A stretch of DNA of 64,000 bases from Polaromonas sp. AET17H-212 (GTDB lineage: Bacteria > Pseudomonadota > Gammaproteobacteria > Burkholderiales > Burkholderiaceae_C). A program made the position numbers and the translations under genes. Numbering within the stretch: position 1 is the stretch's first letter; each line of letters begins with the position of its first letter. This document shows, one piece after another, positions 41,327-51,057 of this stretch. The DNA is taken from positions 1-64,000 of the forward strand of contig NZ_NBZW01000001.1 in NCBI RefSeq assembly GCF_002379085.1. The letters are read 5' to 3'. The notes under the pieces are model-generated. The model searched no databases. It was not told the origin of the DNA and was given only the letters and a program-made list of their open reading frames with translations.

Positions 41327-41566
41327 ATGCGAGCGATCTTTGGCGTTCTTAGCCTGCTGATGGTTGTCGCCGTCATTGCTGTGCTGGCGAAAAAACAGCT
41401 CTCCCCGGCGCCGGTGAAGCTGGCACCGGCAGACGCTGGCCTGGCTGTGCCCGCGCCAGCGGACGGTGCCACACCGCAGCAGCAAAGCCAGCAGATCCAG
41501 AATCAGGTGCGCCAGTCGCTTGAGACCACGATGCAGCAGGCCCGGCCCATGCCGGAAGACAAATGA
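41327..41566 (+). CDS. Small single-TM membrane protein
   Basis: A 79-residue protein: one N-terminal TM segment (residues about 4-22, IFGVLSLLMVVAVIAVLAK), then a Pro/Ala-rich linker and a Gln-rich C-terminus (QQQSQQIQNQVRQSLET). The ATG is 1 bp past the stop of the PaiB-like gene and is preceded by AAGGAGACC, a strong ribosome-binding site. I recognise no family. The N-in/C-out or reverse orientation cannot be decided. Confidence 0.72.
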   Translation: MRAIFGVLSLLMVVAVIAVLAKKQLSPAPVKLAPADAGLAVPAPADGATPQQQSQQIQNQVRQSLETTMQQARPMPEDK

Positions 41567-41571
41567 TTTAC

Positions 41572-41631
41572 ATCAAATTGGGCTTCATCCCCCGTGTTAC
41601 CTGCGCAAGATGCTATTAAAAACGAAGCAAT
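41572..41631 (+). repeat. Dispersed repeat, copy R8 abutting the tadA start
   Basis: Full copy: left arm ATCAAATTGGGCTTCATCCC, centre CCTGCGCAAGA, right arm TGCTATTAAAAACGAAGC. It ends 1 bp before the ATG of tadA and supplies the whole 5' leader, including the GAAG that serves as a weak ribosome-binding site. Its right arm is open in the tadA frame from a GTG at 41594 (DAIKNEAI). Confidence 0.8.
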
Positions 41632-41632
41632 C

Positions 41633-43012
41633 ATGAGCGACGCCGACTACATGCAACTGGCGCTGGCGCAGGCCCGACAAGCCGCCGAGGCGGGCGAGGT
41701 ACCGGTCGGTGCCGTGCTGGTTCGGGGTGGACAGGTGATCGCCACTGGCTACAACCAACCCATCGGCGGACATGACCCGACGGCCCATGCCGAAATGCAG
41801 GCCCTGCGCTCCGCCGCCCAGGCCGCGGGCAACTACCGGCTCGACGAGTGTGAACTGTTTGTCACGCTGGAGCCCTGCGCCATGTGTGCCGGCGCCATGC
41901 TGCACGCGCGGCTCAAGCGCGTGGTGTTCGGCGCGCCCGATCCGAAAACCGGGGCCGCCGGTTCCGTCGTCGACCTGTTCGCCAACCCGCAACTCAACCA
42001 CCAGACGCAGGTGCAGGGCGGGGTGCTGGCCGGGGAATGCGGCGCGCTGCTGCAGGACTTTTTCCAGCAGAGGCGCAGCGAACAACGCCAGGAGACACAA
42101 CTGAACCATCCCCTGCGCGATGACGCACTGCGCACGCCCGACAGCGCGTTTGCCAATCTGCCGGACTACCCCTGGGCGCCCCGTTACCTCAGCGACCTGC
42201 CTTCGCTGGCCGGCCTGCGCCTGCATTACCTCGACGAGGGGGTGCATGAGGGTCTGACCTGGCTGTGCCTGCACGGCAATCCGGCCTGGAGCTATCTGTA
42301 CCGCAAGATGATTCCGGTGTTCCTGGCGGCCGGGCACCGGGTGGTGGCGCCCGACTTGATCGGTTTCGGCAAAAGCGACAAGCCCAAAAAGGACAGCTTT
42401 CACAGCTTCAGCGGACACCGGCAGAACCTGCTCGAGTTCGTCGAACGCCTGGACCTGAAGAACATCGTGCTGGTGGTGCAGGACTGGGGTGGCCTGCTGG
42501 GGCTGACCTTGCCGATGGCCGCACCCGAGCGCTACCGCAGCCTGCTGGTCATGAACACGACGCTGGCGACCGGCGATGTGCCCTTGTCGCCGGGCTTTCT
42601 GGCCTGGCGCGAGATGTGCGCGAAAAACCCCGAGTTCGATGTGGCGCGGCTGTTCGCGCGCGGCAACCCGCAGATGAGCGCCGAAGAGTGCGCCGCCTAC
42701 AACGCGCCTTTCCCTGACCGGGGCCACCGCGCCGCCTTGCGTGCTTTTCCGGCCATGGTGCCGGAGTTCGAGACCTCGGACGGCGCCGCCCTTTCACGCG
42801 AGGCCCGCAGTTTCTGGCGCGAACGCTGGCAAGGCCGGACCTTGATGGCCGTCGGTGCGCAGGACCCGGTGCTCGGCCTGCCGGTCATGCAGCAATTGCA
42901 GGCCATGATCCGCGGCTGCCTCGAGCCCATGGTGCTGCCGCAGGCGGGGCATTTTGTGCAGGAGCATGGGGAAACCATTGCCCGGCAAGCGCTCCGCTCT
43001 CTGGGCACCTGA
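41633..43012 (+). CDS. tadA: TadA-haloalkane dehalogenase fusion protein
   Basis: One open frame of 459 residues with two complete enzymes. Residues 1 to about 156 are tRNA adenosine-34 deaminase: zinc ligands His52 and catalytic Glu54 (HAEM) and Cys82/Cys85 (PCAMC). Residues about 157-459 are an alpha/beta-hydrolase closely resembling DhlA-type haloalkane dehalogenase (HLD-I): oxyanion HGNPAWSYLYRK, nucleophile Asp284 followed by halide-binding Trp285 (QDWGG), second halide Trp325 (GFLAWREM), acid Asp411 and base His440 (GHFVQEHGE). There is no stop or frameshift between the parts. At the junction AGGAG (42090-42094) lies 6 nt before a CTG codon (Leu157), as if a separate gene start had been lost. 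ATG 41633 is chosen; a GTG at 41594 would add repeat-encoded residues. TadA alone is about 165 residues in E. coli. A sequencing error removing a stop is possible but not indicated. Confidence 0.9.
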   Translation: MSDADYMQLALAQARQAAEAGEVPVGAVLVRGGQVIATGYNQPIGGHDPTAHAEMQALRSAAQAAGNYRLDECELFVTLEPCAMCAGAMLHARLKRVVFGAPDPKTGAAGSVVDLFANPQLNHQTQVQGGVLAGECGALLQDFFQQRRSEQRQETQLNHPLRDDALRTPDSAFANLPDYPWAPRYLSDLPSLAGLRLHYLDEGVHEGLTWLCLHGNPAWSYLYRKMIPVFLAAGHRVVAPDLIGFGKSDKPKKDSFHSFSGHRQNLLEFVERLDLKNIVLVVQDWGGLLGLTLPMAAPERYRSLLVMNTTLATGDVPLSPGFLAWREMCAKNPEFDVARLFARGNPQMSAEECAAYNAPFPDRGHRAALRAFPAMVPEFETSDGAALSREARSFWRERWQGRTLMAVGAQDPVLGLPVMQQLQAMIRGCLEPMVLPQAGHFVQEHGETIARQALRSLGT

Positions 43013-43069
43013 CCGGCGATTGACCGCGGGTTTGGCAGCGTCTGGTCCGGTCAATGGGATACTCGTCTC

Positions 43070-44020
43070 GTGAAAAAACATATCTACATCTACTCCCCTT
43101 CCAGCGCCGTGCGCGACAAGCCTGCCTTCAAGCGCGGCGTGCGGCGCCTGACCGCGCTGGGTTACGAAGTCGAGCTTGACGAGGCCGCGCTGAGCAGCCA
43201 CCAGCGCTTTGCCGGCGACGACGACACCCGGCTCGCCGCGATCGCCCGGGCGGCCGCCAGCGGCGCCGACGTGGCGCTGATTTCCCGGGGTGGCTACGGA
43301 CTGACACGCCTGCTGCCGCACATCAATTACAAGGCGCTGGACAAGGCCGTGTCCCGGGGCACACGTTTCGTCGGCCTGAGCGACTTCACGGCCCTGCAAA
43401 ACGCGCTGCTGGCCAAAACCGGGGCGGTGAGCTGGGCCGGTCCGGCACTCGGCGAGGACTTCGGGACCGAAGGCCAGCCCGACGACATCATGGAAGCCTG
43501 CTTTGACGACCTGATCACGGGGCAGGGCGAGGGCGCCGGCTGGCGTCTGCCGAAAATGGCTGCTGAGTCAGTGGCGGGGGGCGCCTGGCAGCCCGGGGCC
43601 GAGGGCCCCTTTGGTGTCAAAAATGCGGTTTTGTGGGGCGGCAACCTTGCGGTGCTGAGTTCGCTGGTGGGCACCCCTTACCTGCCGCAAGTGAAAGGCG
43701 GCATTTTGTTTCTGGAAGAGGTCCATGAACACCCGTACCGGCTGGAGCGCATGTTGACGCAACTGTTACACGCCGGCGTGCTGGCCCAGCAGAAGGCGGT
43801 AGTGCTGGGGCAGTTCACCAACTACAAGCTGGTGCCGCACGACAAGGGCTTCAAGCTGGCTACGGTGGTGGCGTGGCTGCAGCGCCAGATCAAGGCGCCG
43901 GTGTTGAGCGGCCTGCCGTTTGGCCATGTGCCGACCAAGGTGGTGTTGCCGGTGGGGGCGAAAGTGACGCTGGCTGTCGAGGACAGGGATGCTTTCCTGC
44001 TCTGGGGTCACAGCCATTAA
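43070..44020 (+). CDS. ldcA: Murein tetrapeptide carboxypeptidase LdcA (S66)
   Basis: A 316-residue LD-carboxypeptidase that removes the terminal D-Ala from tetrapeptides during murein recycling in the cytosol. Catalytic Ser104 (FVGLSDFTAL), the Glu in ILFLEEVHEHPYR and the His in GLPFGHVPTK form the S66 Ser-Glu-His set. It starts with GTG at 43070; no in-frame ATG gives a full domain. It is 57 bp after the tadA fusion. Confidence 0.9.
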   Translation: MKKHIYIYSPSSAVRDKPAFKRGVRRLTALGYEVELDEAALSSHQRFAGDDDTRLAAIARAAASGADVALISRGGYGLTRLLPHINYKALDKAVSRGTRFVGLSDFTALQNALLAKTGAVSWAGPALGEDFGTEGQPDDIMEACFDDLITGQGEGAGWRLPKMAAESVAGGAWQPGAEGPFGVKNAVLWGGNLAVLSSLVGTPYLPQVKGGILFLEEVHEHPYRLERMLTQLLHAGVLAQQKAVVLGQFTNYKLVPHDKGFKLATVVAWLQRQIKAPVLSGLPFGHVPTKVVLPVGAKVTLAVEDRDAFLLWGHSH

Positions 44021-44087
44021 AGGGGAAGACGCCGGGCCGGCCGACGGTTTTGTTGACCGCCTGCCACCTTGCCCGGTGGGGGCCAGT

Positions 44088-44429
44088 CTAGTTGGTGAGG
44101 GAGCTGCGCCGCGAGCCCAGGCTGCCGGGCAACAGGCCTTCAAACATCTTGGTGATGCCGCTGACCTTCTGGCGGGCGATGGTTTCGCCCTGCATGGCCG
44201 ACAGCACGGCCATGACGTCACCGCGGGCATACCAGAGGCCTTGCGCATCCTGGGCGTAACGCACCCGCAGCGCGATTTTCGGATAATGTTTTTCGCCGAA
44301 TTCGCCGAGTTCGTTGAGCATCAATTGCCGAATGCCTTCGGTACGTTTTTCCAGGCTGGAAGGCGTCACTTCGCCACCATTGAGCAGACCCAGCAAACTG
44401 CTTTTCAAATCAGGTTTAATCCAGCGCAT
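44088..44429 (-). CDS. Hypothetical protein
   Basis: A 113-residue protein, predicted alpha/beta, with no cysteine, no TM segment and no recognised domain. It opens MRWIKPDLKSSLLGLLNGGE and has a central VRYAQDAQGLWYARGDVMAVLS. Codon use matches neighbours, so it is likely real. It is convergent with ldcA and divergent from the aldehyde dehydrogenase gene across a 297-bp AT-rich gap. I cannot assign a function. Confidence 0.65.
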   Translation of the reverse strand: MRWIKPDLKSSLLGLLNGGEVTPSSLEKRTEGIRQLMLNELGEFGEKHYPKIALRVRYAQDAQGLWYARGDVMAVLSAMQGETIARQKVSGITKMFEGLLPGSLGSRRSSLTN

Positions 44430-44468
44430 AGAGTTTGAGCTTTCGATTCGATAGTAGGACGGTGCATA

Positions 44469-44478
44469 ACCGTACGGT
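44469..44478. promoter_or_regulatory. Palindrome in the AT-rich divergent gap
   Basis: ACCGTACGGT is a perfect 10-bp palindrome, of the type bound by TetR-like dimers, in the divergent intergenic region (44430-44726) between the hypothetical gene and the aldehyde dehydrogenase gene. The gap is notably AT-richer than the rest of the window. No regulator gene is adjacent, so the assignment is weak. Confidence 0.35.
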
Positions 44479-44726
44479 CTGGTAGATTAAGCGTCCACGG
44501 TTACAGATGCAAGTTCTATCACCTGAGATGGTTAACGTAAAACAACAACTAAATCAATGCGTTAGTAAGCAAATGTGATGTCAATTCTTGATTTGTAAAC
44601 AAAGGTAGTACTTTTTAAGTCTTCCTGGTTTGGCCAGGCATGGGAAATCATCAGGATTTTCTTTGCGATTCATTTACCACTCGTTTCGCTGTTTTTTCGC
44701 AAAATTCCCCTTTTTTTGAGCCTGAT

Positions 44727-46157
44727 ATGACTACATACCCTTCGCACTACATCAATGGCCAGTGGGTCAAGGCGCAATCGGCAGAGACCCTGCCGGTGCA
44801 CGACTCGAGCACCGAGGAGGTCATGGCAACCGTGCCGGCCGGCACAGCGCAGGAAGCCGAACGGGCCGTGCTGGCCGCCCGCGCGGCTTTTGACGGCTGG
44901 GCGGCCTTGCCCGTCGAAACCCGCGCCGCCTACCTGGACAAGGTCGCGGCCGGCCTGAAGGCCCGCACCGACGAGATGGCGCTGACCATCGCCCGCGAAG
45001 TGGGCATGCCGCTGAAAATGGCACGCGCAGTGCAGGTGGGCGGACCCACCTGGCACTGGGGCAACTTTGCCAAGATCGCGCGTAACTTCGAATGGGAAAA
45101 GAAAGTCGGCAACTCGCTGGTGGTGCGCGAGCCGATCGGCGTGGTGGGTTGCATCACGCCGTGGAATTTCCCGCTCAGCCAGATCACCCTGAAAATCGCG
45201 CCGGCGCTGGCCGCCGGCTGCACCGTGGTGCTCAAACCCAGCGAGATTGCGCCTGTCAATGCCATGATCCTGGCCGAAATCATTCACGAAGCCGGCCTGC
45301 CGCCTGGCGTGTTCAACCTCGTCAACGGCATGGGGCCGGTGGTCGGCGAGGTGCTGGCGACCCACCCCGAGGTGGACATGGTCAGTTTCACCGGCTCCAC
45401 ACGTGCCGGCAAACGTGTCAGCGAACTCGCCAGCCAGTCGGTCAAACGCGTGGCGCTGGAACTCGGCGGCAAGTCGGCCAGCGTCATCCTCGACGATGCC
45501 GACATGGAAGCCGCGGTCAAGGGCACGATCTCGGCCTGCATGCTCAACAGCGGCCAGACCTGCTCGGCCCACACCCGCATGCTGGTGCCGGCCGGCCGTT
45601 ATGACGAGGTCAAGGCACTGGCGAAAACCGCGATCGCCAAGTTCAGCGTCGGCCCCAGCCTCGAGGAAACCAGCAAGCTCGGACCGCTGGTCAGCGCAAA
45701 CCAGCGCGACCGCGTGCTGGGGTTCATCCGCACCGGCATCGAAGAGGGTGCAGACGTGATTGCCGGCGGTGACCAGCCGCCCGCCTTTGAGAAGGGCTAC
45801 TTTGTGCAGCCCACCATCCTGGGCATCAAGGCCACCGACACCCTGGCCCAGGAAGAAATTTTCGGGCCTGTGCTGGTGGTGATTCCATACAAGGACGAGG
45901 AAGAAGCCGTGGCGATTGCCAACAGCACCATTTACGGGCTGGGTGGCGGCGTCTGGAGCGGCAGCGACGACCATGCGATGAAGGTCGCGCGCCGCATCCG
46001 CACCGGGCAGGTCGACATCAATGGTGGCCCCTTCAATGCCAATGCACCTTTTGGCGGCTACAAGCAGTCGGGCAACGGCCGCGAGGCCGGTGTATACGGG
46101 TTTGAGGAGTTTCTGGAGATCAAGTCGCTGCAGCTCAAGCCGGTCGCGCCCGCCTGA
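44727..46157 (+). CDS. NAD(P)+-dependent aldehyde dehydrogenase
   Basis: A 476-residue ALDH superfamily enzyme. The cofactor segment is [24 protein letters not shown] near 148-167, the general base Glu245 is in LELGGKSA and the nucleophile Cys279 in [11 protein letters not shown]. The C-terminal [14 protein letters not shown] is present. All catalytic residues are intact. The aldehyde is not predictable; the sequence resembles broad-range ALDHs used for aromatic or aliphatic aldehydes. ATG 44727 is chosen; upstream extension to 44640 covers the AT-rich leader. It lies 67 bp before the acylase gene. Confidence 0.9.
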   Translation: MTTYPSHYINGQWVKAQSAETLPVHDSSTEEVMATVPAGTAQEAERAVLAARAAFDGWAALPVETRAAYLDKVAAGLKARTDEMALTIAREVGMPLKMARAVQVGGPTWHWGNFAKIARNFEWEKKVGNSLVVREPIGVVGCITPWNFPLSQITLKIAPALAAGCTVVLKPSEIAPVNAMILAEIIHEAGLPPGVFNLVNGMGPVVGEVLATHPEVDMVSFTGSTRAGKRVSELASQSVKRVALELGGKSASVILDDADMEAAVKGTISACMLNSGQTCSAHTRMLVPAGRYDEVKALAKTAIAKFSVGPSLEETSKLGPLVSANQRDRVLGFIRTGIEEGADVIAGGDQPPAFEKGYFVQPTILGIKATDTLAQEEIFGPVLVVIPYKDEEEAVAIANSTIYGLGGGVWSGSDDHAMKVARRIRTGQVDINGGPFNANAPFGGYKQSGNGREAGVYGFEEFLEIKSLQLKPVAPA

Positions 46158-46224
46158 TCTCCGGCGCCTGTTTGCGGCGGGCCTGATTCGGTTAGGCTAT
46201 CGCCCATAACAAAGGGAGGCGATC

Positions 46225-48774
46225 ATGGTCTGGATCAAACGGTTTTTCTGGGGAGTGCTGCTGCTGGCCGCGCTGCTCGCGGCTGCGCTGGCCGTGTATG
46301 CGGCGCGGGCCTTGCCGGCGCTGGACGGCGAACTCAAGCTGTCCGCCCTGGCCGCGCCGGTGAGCGTGGCGCGCGATGGCGCCGACGTCACCCACATCAA
46401 GGCCCAGTCCCCGCGCGACGCCTGGCTCGCGCTCGGTTATGTGCATGCGCAGGAGCGCGGCTGGCAGCTGGAGTTCAACCGCCGCGTCATGCACGGCGAG
46501 CTGTCCGAGGTGCTGGGCGAGGCCACGCTGGACACCGACAAGCTCATGCGCACCTTGGGCATCATGGACGCGGCCGCTCGCCAGTGGCAGGTGTTGCCGG
46601 CCGACGGGAAGGCGGCGCTGCAGGCCTACAGCGATGGCATCAATGCCTTTTATGCCGGCAGCGCACAGGCGCTGTCGCCGGAATTCCACATTCTTGGCGT
46701 GAAGCCGGGCGGGCAGTCGGGCCAGCCCTGGACCCCGCAGGACAGCGTCGGCTGGTCGCTGATGATGGCGCTGGACCTGGGCGGCAACTGGGGCAATGAA
46801 TTTGCGCGCCTGTCGGCGGCCAGGGTGCTGACGACCGAACAGCTATGGCAGCTGTTCACGCCTTACCCGGGCGAGGCGCCGGCTTCCAGAACCGACTTCA
46901 GCAAGCTGTATGCCGGGCTCGGTGTTTATAAAACCGTGCCGGACGCTATCAAAACAGGAGCTGCTGGTGCAGGTTTGGAAATGGCTGAAGCCCGATTTGA
47001 TGCAGAAAACCAGCAGGGGATGCGGGGCCTGATGGCGCAGGACATCAATGGCTGGGCGACTGACATCGGCAACGTCGAAGGCAAGGGCTCCAACAACTGG
47101 GTGCTTCCCGGCAGCCGCACACGCAGCGGCAAACCCCTGCTGGCCAACGACCCGCACCTGGGCCTGTCGGCACCGGCCATCTGGTACTTCGCGCACCTGC
47201 AGGCACCCGCCGGCAAGGCCGCGGACGGCAGCCGCCTGCCAGGCATGGACGTGATCGGCGCCACCTTGCCGGGCCTGCCTTTCGTGGTGCTGGGCCGCAC
47301 CGACAAGGTGGCCTGGGGTTTTACCAACACCGGCCCCGACGTGCAGGACCTGTACCTGGAGCAGATCAACCCCGCCAATCCGCAGCAGTACCGGGTGCCG
47401 GGGCCTGCGGGCCAGCCGCACTGGGCCGAGTTCAAAACACGCCGTGAAACCATCGCCGTCAAGGGCAAGCCGGACGTCAACCTGACGGTGCGTGTGAGCC
47501 GCCACGGCCCGGTGCTCAGCGATGTGCAAAAAGCGCATGGCGAGGTGCTGGACACCGGCAAGTACGTGCTTGCGCTGCGCTGGAGCGCCCTCGAGACGGA
47601 CAACCTGACCGTGGTGGCGGGCGTGCGCGGCAACCAGGCGCAGTCGGTGGACGACCTGCTGGCCGCCTACGCAAGTTACCACTCGCCCATGCAGAACCTC
47701 GTGATGGCCGATGTGGCCGGCAAGGTGGCCTACAAGGCCGTGGGAAAAGTGCCTTTGCGCCAGCCCGACAACGACATCCGCGGCATTGCGCCGTCACCGG
47801 GCTGGGAGGCGAAGTACGACTGGGCCGGCTGGCTGCCGTATGCCCAGACGCCGCAGGCCGACGCGATGGCCATCGGCAAAAAGGGCTGGTTTGCCAACGC
47901 CAACCAGAGTGTCACCCCGCCCGGTTACGACTTCTTCATGGGCCAGGACTGGGTGGTGCCTTACCGCTTTGACCGCATCGAGAAGCTGCTGGCCGAGACG
48001 CCCCGGCATGATCTGGCCTCCATGCAGAAAATCCAGGGCGACCCGTTGTCGTCGGCCACGCTGGCGCTGCTGCCGTTGTTGCAGAAGACGGCATCGCAAC
48101 ATGTGCTGGCCCCGCAGGCGCAAGCCGTCCTGGCGGGCTTCGACGGCCGCATGCGCGCCGACAGCGCGGCCCCGCTGATTTTCTCGGCCTGGGTCGATGA
48201 ACTCACGCGTGGCGTGATCGGCGGGAAGCTGGGCGAGGAGCGTTTCAAGGCCATGTATGGCAAGCGCCATTTTCGCAGTGCCATCGAGGAGATTGTCCAG
48301 CGCAACGACGGCTTCTGGTGTGGCGCCGCCGGTTGTGCCGCCCAGTCCAGCGCTGCGCTGGACCGCACGCTCACACGCCTGCAGGCCAGCCATGGCCAGG
48401 TACCGGCGTTATGGAAGTGGGGTGATGTGCACTACGCGCTGTCGGCGCACCGGCCCTTCGGCAGTGTGCCGGTGCTGGCCCGGGCGTTCGACGTGCGGGT
48501 ACCGACGGACGGGGACTCCTTCACCATCAATGTCGGCCAGTACTGGCCCAACGACCTCCTGACCCCGTTCGCCAACCGGCATGCGGCGTCGCTGCGCGCC
48601 GTGTACGACCTGGCTGATCTGGAGAACTCGCAGTTCATTTACCAGACCGGTCAAAGCGGCCTGGTGTTTTCAAGCCGCTACCGCGACATGCGCCAGACCT
48701 GGGCGGCCGTCGGCTACCGCCCGCTGCAAATGAAGCCGGCGGCGTTTGCCCACCAGCTGACACTTGCACCTTGA
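46225..48774 (+). CDS. Penicillin acylase family (Ntn-hydrolase) protein
   Basis: An 849-residue secreted or membrane-anchored precursor of the penicillin-amidase/AHL-acylase family. The N-terminal hydrophobic segment (about 8-27) is a signal or anchor. Ser289 (EGKGSNNWVLPG) is the predicted autocatalytic N-terminal nucleophile of the beta subunit, so residues before it would be the alpha subunit plus a spacer. The alpha subunit starts PVSVARDGADVTHIKAQSPRDA. Members cleave amides such as acyl-homoserine lactones or beta-lactam side chains; which one cannot be inferred. The spacer (about 241-260) is encoded by a dispersed repeat copy, which fits because this segment is removed on maturation. 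Confidence 0.85.
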   Translation: MVWIKRFFWGVLLLAALLAAALAVYAARALPALDGELKLSALAAPVSVARDGADVTHIKAQSPRDAWLALGYVHAQERGWQLEFNRRVMHGELSEVLGEATLDTDKLMRTLGIMDAAARQWQVLPADGKAALQAYSDGINAFYAGSAQALSPEFHILGVKPGGQSGQPWTPQDSVGWSLMMALDLGGNWGNEFARLSAARVLTTEQLWQLFTPYPGEAPASRTDFSKLYAGLGVYKTVPDAIKTGAAGAGLEMAEARFDAENQQGMRGLMAQDINGWATDIGNVEGKGSNNWVLPGSRTRSGKPLLANDPHLGLSAPAIWYFAHLQAPAGKAADGSRLPGMDVIGATLPGLPFVVLGRTDKVAWGFTNTGPDVQDLYLEQINPANPQQYRVPGPAGQPHWAEFKTRRETIAVKGKPDVNLTVRVSRHGPVLSDVQKAHGEVLDTGKYVLALRWSALETDNLTVVAGVRGNQAQSVDDLLAAYASYHSPMQNLVMADVAGKVAYKAVGKVPLRQPDNDIRGIAPSPGWEAKYDWAGWLPYAQTPQADAMAIGKKGWFANANQSVTPPGYDFFMGQDWVVPYRFDRIEKLLAETPRHDLASMQKIQGDPLSSATLALLPLLQKTASQHVLAPQAQAVLAGFDGRMRADSAAPLIFSAWVDELTRGVIGGKLGEERFKAMYGKRHFRSAIEEIVQRNDGFWCGAAGCAAQSSAALDRTLTRLQASHGQVPALWKWGDVHYALSAHRPFGSVPVLARAFDVRVPTDGDSFTINVGQYWPNDLLTPFANRHAASLRAVYDLADLENSQFIYQTGQSGLVFSSRYRDMRQTWAAVGYRPLQMKPAAFAHQLTLAP
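46945..47002 (-). repeat. Dispersed repeat, copy R9 inside the acylase gene
   Basis: Read on the minus strand: left arm ATCGGGCTTCAGCCATTTCC, centre AACCTGCACCAG, right arm AGCTCCTGTTTTGATAGC. The palindromic right arm is in the opposite sense to most copies. In the gene it is read as DAIKTGAA, again the AIK frame. Confidence 0.7.
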
Positions 48775-48801
48775 CGTCTTGAGGTCGGCCCGGCCGGCGG
48801 C

Positions 48802-50979
48802 TCAGGCCGGGACGGCGTCCACATTGAGCCGGTCCCAATGGCGGTGGTGGGCCATCGCTGCGATCAAGGCCTGCGCAATCTGGCCGTCGGCCGCCTTGCG
48901 CGAGTCGCCCAGCAGGATGCCCGCGGTGGGCTCCATCAGCGCGCCGTCCTTGGTGTCGAGCGCAAAACCCAGCGTGCCGAGCAACTGCGCGCCTTCGTTG
49001 AGGGCGCAGACGGTCTTGCAGTGTTTGTAGGCCTCCAGCACGAAATGGACGGCATCGCCCAGCTGTGCCAGCGTGGCGGCACTGGCTGCGCCGCCCGGTA
49101 TCACGACCGCATCAAACATGATGGACGAGGTGTTGGAAAACGTGTGGTCCGCGGGAAGCTGCTTGCCTGACGACGTGGTGACCGGGCCGAGTTGGGGGGC
49201 GACCACCTTGCACTGGGCGCCGGCGTCCAGCAGTTCCTGTTGCAGGCGCTTGAAGCTCAGCAGGTCCACGCCGTCGGCGACCAGAATGGCGACCTTGCGT
49301 GTCCGGATGTTGTCGGCGGCCGGCCGGCCGGCCATGCTCAGCGCCGCATCTTCATCGACGGTCTGCGCAATCCGGTAGTCACGAAAGCCCAGCCGTCCGG
49401 CGGCGGCCTTGGCGTCGGGGGCGTTGATGCCCAGCGGCGCCGCCACCCGGGCGGCCAGCTTGGCATCCACGTGGGCCAGGTTGTCGACCATGCGCTGGCG
49501 GATGTCGGGCACCTCGACCTTGGACAGCTCAAACCGGAAGGCGGCCACGATGTGGTCTTTTTCGGCCGGGCTCTGGCTGTTCCAGAACAGCGTGGCATGG
49601 GAAAAGTGGTCGTCGAACGACGGGCTGCGCCGGCGGATTTTCGGGGATTCCAGCACCTGCGGGTGGGTGTGAAAGCCCTGGGCGCCGCCGTCAACGCGAA
49701 ATTCCGCGCCGGTGGCCAGGGTGTTGGGCTCGTAAGCGACCCGACCCTTGCTGATGGCTTGCCGGTGCATGCCGTCGCGCTGGAAATTGTGAAAAGGGCA
49801 GACCGCCTTGTTGATCGGAATTTCGTGAAAGTTTGCCCCGCCCAGGCGCGACAGCTGGGTGTCCGTGTAGGAAAACAGGCGCCCCTGCAGCAGCGGGTCG
49901 TCGGTGAAGTCGATGCCCGGCACCAGATGGCCGGGGTGAAACGCCACCTGTTCGGTCTCGGCAAAGAAGTTGTCGGGATTGCGGTTGAGCACCATCTTGC
50001 CGATCAGCTGGACCGGCACGACCGATTCCGGAATCAGTTTGGTTGGGTCCAGGATGTCAAAGCCGAGCTTGTCTTCCTGGCCCTCCTCGATGATCTGCAC
50101 GCCGAGCTCCCACTCCGGAAAATCACCCCTGTCGATGGCTTCCCAGAGGTCGCGGCGGTGGTAGTCGGCGTCTTTGCCGGCGATTTTCTGGGCTTCGTCC
50201 CAAGCCAGGCCGTGCACGCCGAGTTTGGGCTTCCAGTGGAATTTTACAAAATGCGCATCACCGCGCGCATTGATGAATCGGAAGGTGTGCACGCCAAACC
50301 CTTCCATCATGCGGTAGCTGCGCGGAATGGCGCGGTCCGACATTGCCCACATCAGCATGTGGGTCGATTCGGGCATCAGCGAGACAAAGTCCCAGAAGGT
50401 GTCGTGTGCGCTCGCGGCCTGCGGCATCTCGTTGTGCGGCTCGGGCTTGAGGGCATGAACGAGGTCGGGGAACTTGATCGCGTCCTGCACGAAGAAGACC
50501 GGGATGTTGTTGCCCACCAGGTCGTAGTTGCCTTCGTCGGTGTAGAACTTGACGGCAAAGCCGCGCACGTCGCGTACCGTGTCGGCTGAGCCCCGTGAGC
50601 CGGCCACGGTGGAAAAACGCACAAACACCGGGGTCTCCAGCTCGGGATTCTGCAGAAAGCCGGCGCTGGTGAACTGCGTCATCGGCTTGTAGAGCTTGAA
50701 AACCCCGTGCGCCGCGGAGCCGCGCGCATGCACAACGCGCTCGGGAATGCGCTCATGGTCGAAGTGGGTGATTTTTTCGCGGAGGATGAAGTCCTCCATC
50801 AGCGTCGGACCGCGGACGCCGGCCTTCAGCGAATTGTGGTTGTCCGGAATGTGCAGGCCTTGGTTGGTCGTCAGTGTGCTGGCGGCGTCGGCAGTAAAAG
50901 CCTGAAGCTGTTTTTGCTTTTCGGTAGCCCCGTTGGAAAGCTTGGGGGCGCTGGCTGTACTGCGCTTGGGTTGCGTCAT
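48802..50979 (-). CDS. katE: Large-subunit catalase KatE (HPII type)
   Basis: A 725-residue clade 2 catalase. The catalytic His is in [12 protein letters not shown] near residue 85, the distal heme region follows, and the heme-ligating Tyr is in [13 protein letters not shown] near 373-380. After about residue 560 comes the C-terminal DJ-1/flavodoxin-like domain ([17 protein letters not shown]) typical of large catalases. It detoxifies hydrogen peroxide, usually in stationary phase. ATG 50979 is chosen over 51003 to give the family N-terminus. A small membrane protein gene lies 78 bp upstream on the same strand. Confidence 0.93.
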   Translation of the reverse strand: MTQPKRSTASAPKLSNGATEKQKQLQAFTADAASTLTTNQGLHIPDNHNSLKAGVRGPTLMEDFILREKITHFDHERIPERVVHARGSAAHGVFKLYKPMTQFTSAGFLQNPELETPVFVRFSTVAGSRGSADTVRDVRGFAVKFYTDEGNYDLVGNNIPVFFVQDAIKFPDLVHALKPEPHNEMPQAASAHDTFWDFVSLMPESTHMLMWAMSDRAIPRSYRMMEGFGVHTFRFINARGDAHFVKFHWKPKLGVHGLAWDEAQKIAGKDADYHRRDLWEAIDRGDFPEWELGVQIIEEGQEDKLGFDILDPTKLIPESVVPVQLIGKMVLNRNPDNFFAETEQVAFHPGHLVPGIDFTDDPLLQGRLFSYTDTQLSRLGGANFHEIPINKAVCPFHNFQRDGMHRQAISKGRVAYEPNTLATGAEFRVDGGAQGFHTHPQVLESPKIRRRSPSFDDHFSHATLFWNSQSPAEKDHIVAAFRFELSKVEVPDIRQRMVDNLAHVDAKLAARVAAPLGINAPDAKAAAGRLGFRDYRIAQTVDEDAALSMAGRPAADNIRTRKVAILVADGVDLLSFKRLQQELLDAGAQCKVVAPQLGPVTTSSGKQLPADHTFSNTSSIMFDAVVIPGGAASAATLAQLGDAVHFVLEAYKHCKTVCALNEGAQLLGTLGFALDTKDGALMEPTAGILLGDSRKAADGQIAQALIAAMAHHRHWDRLNVDAVPA

Positions 50980-51057
50980 CTGGGTTCCTTGGAAACAGTT
51001 CAAAAAAGGGAGGACGGGACCGGCCGGAGAGGCGCCCGTGCGGCGGTGGCAGGGGTG

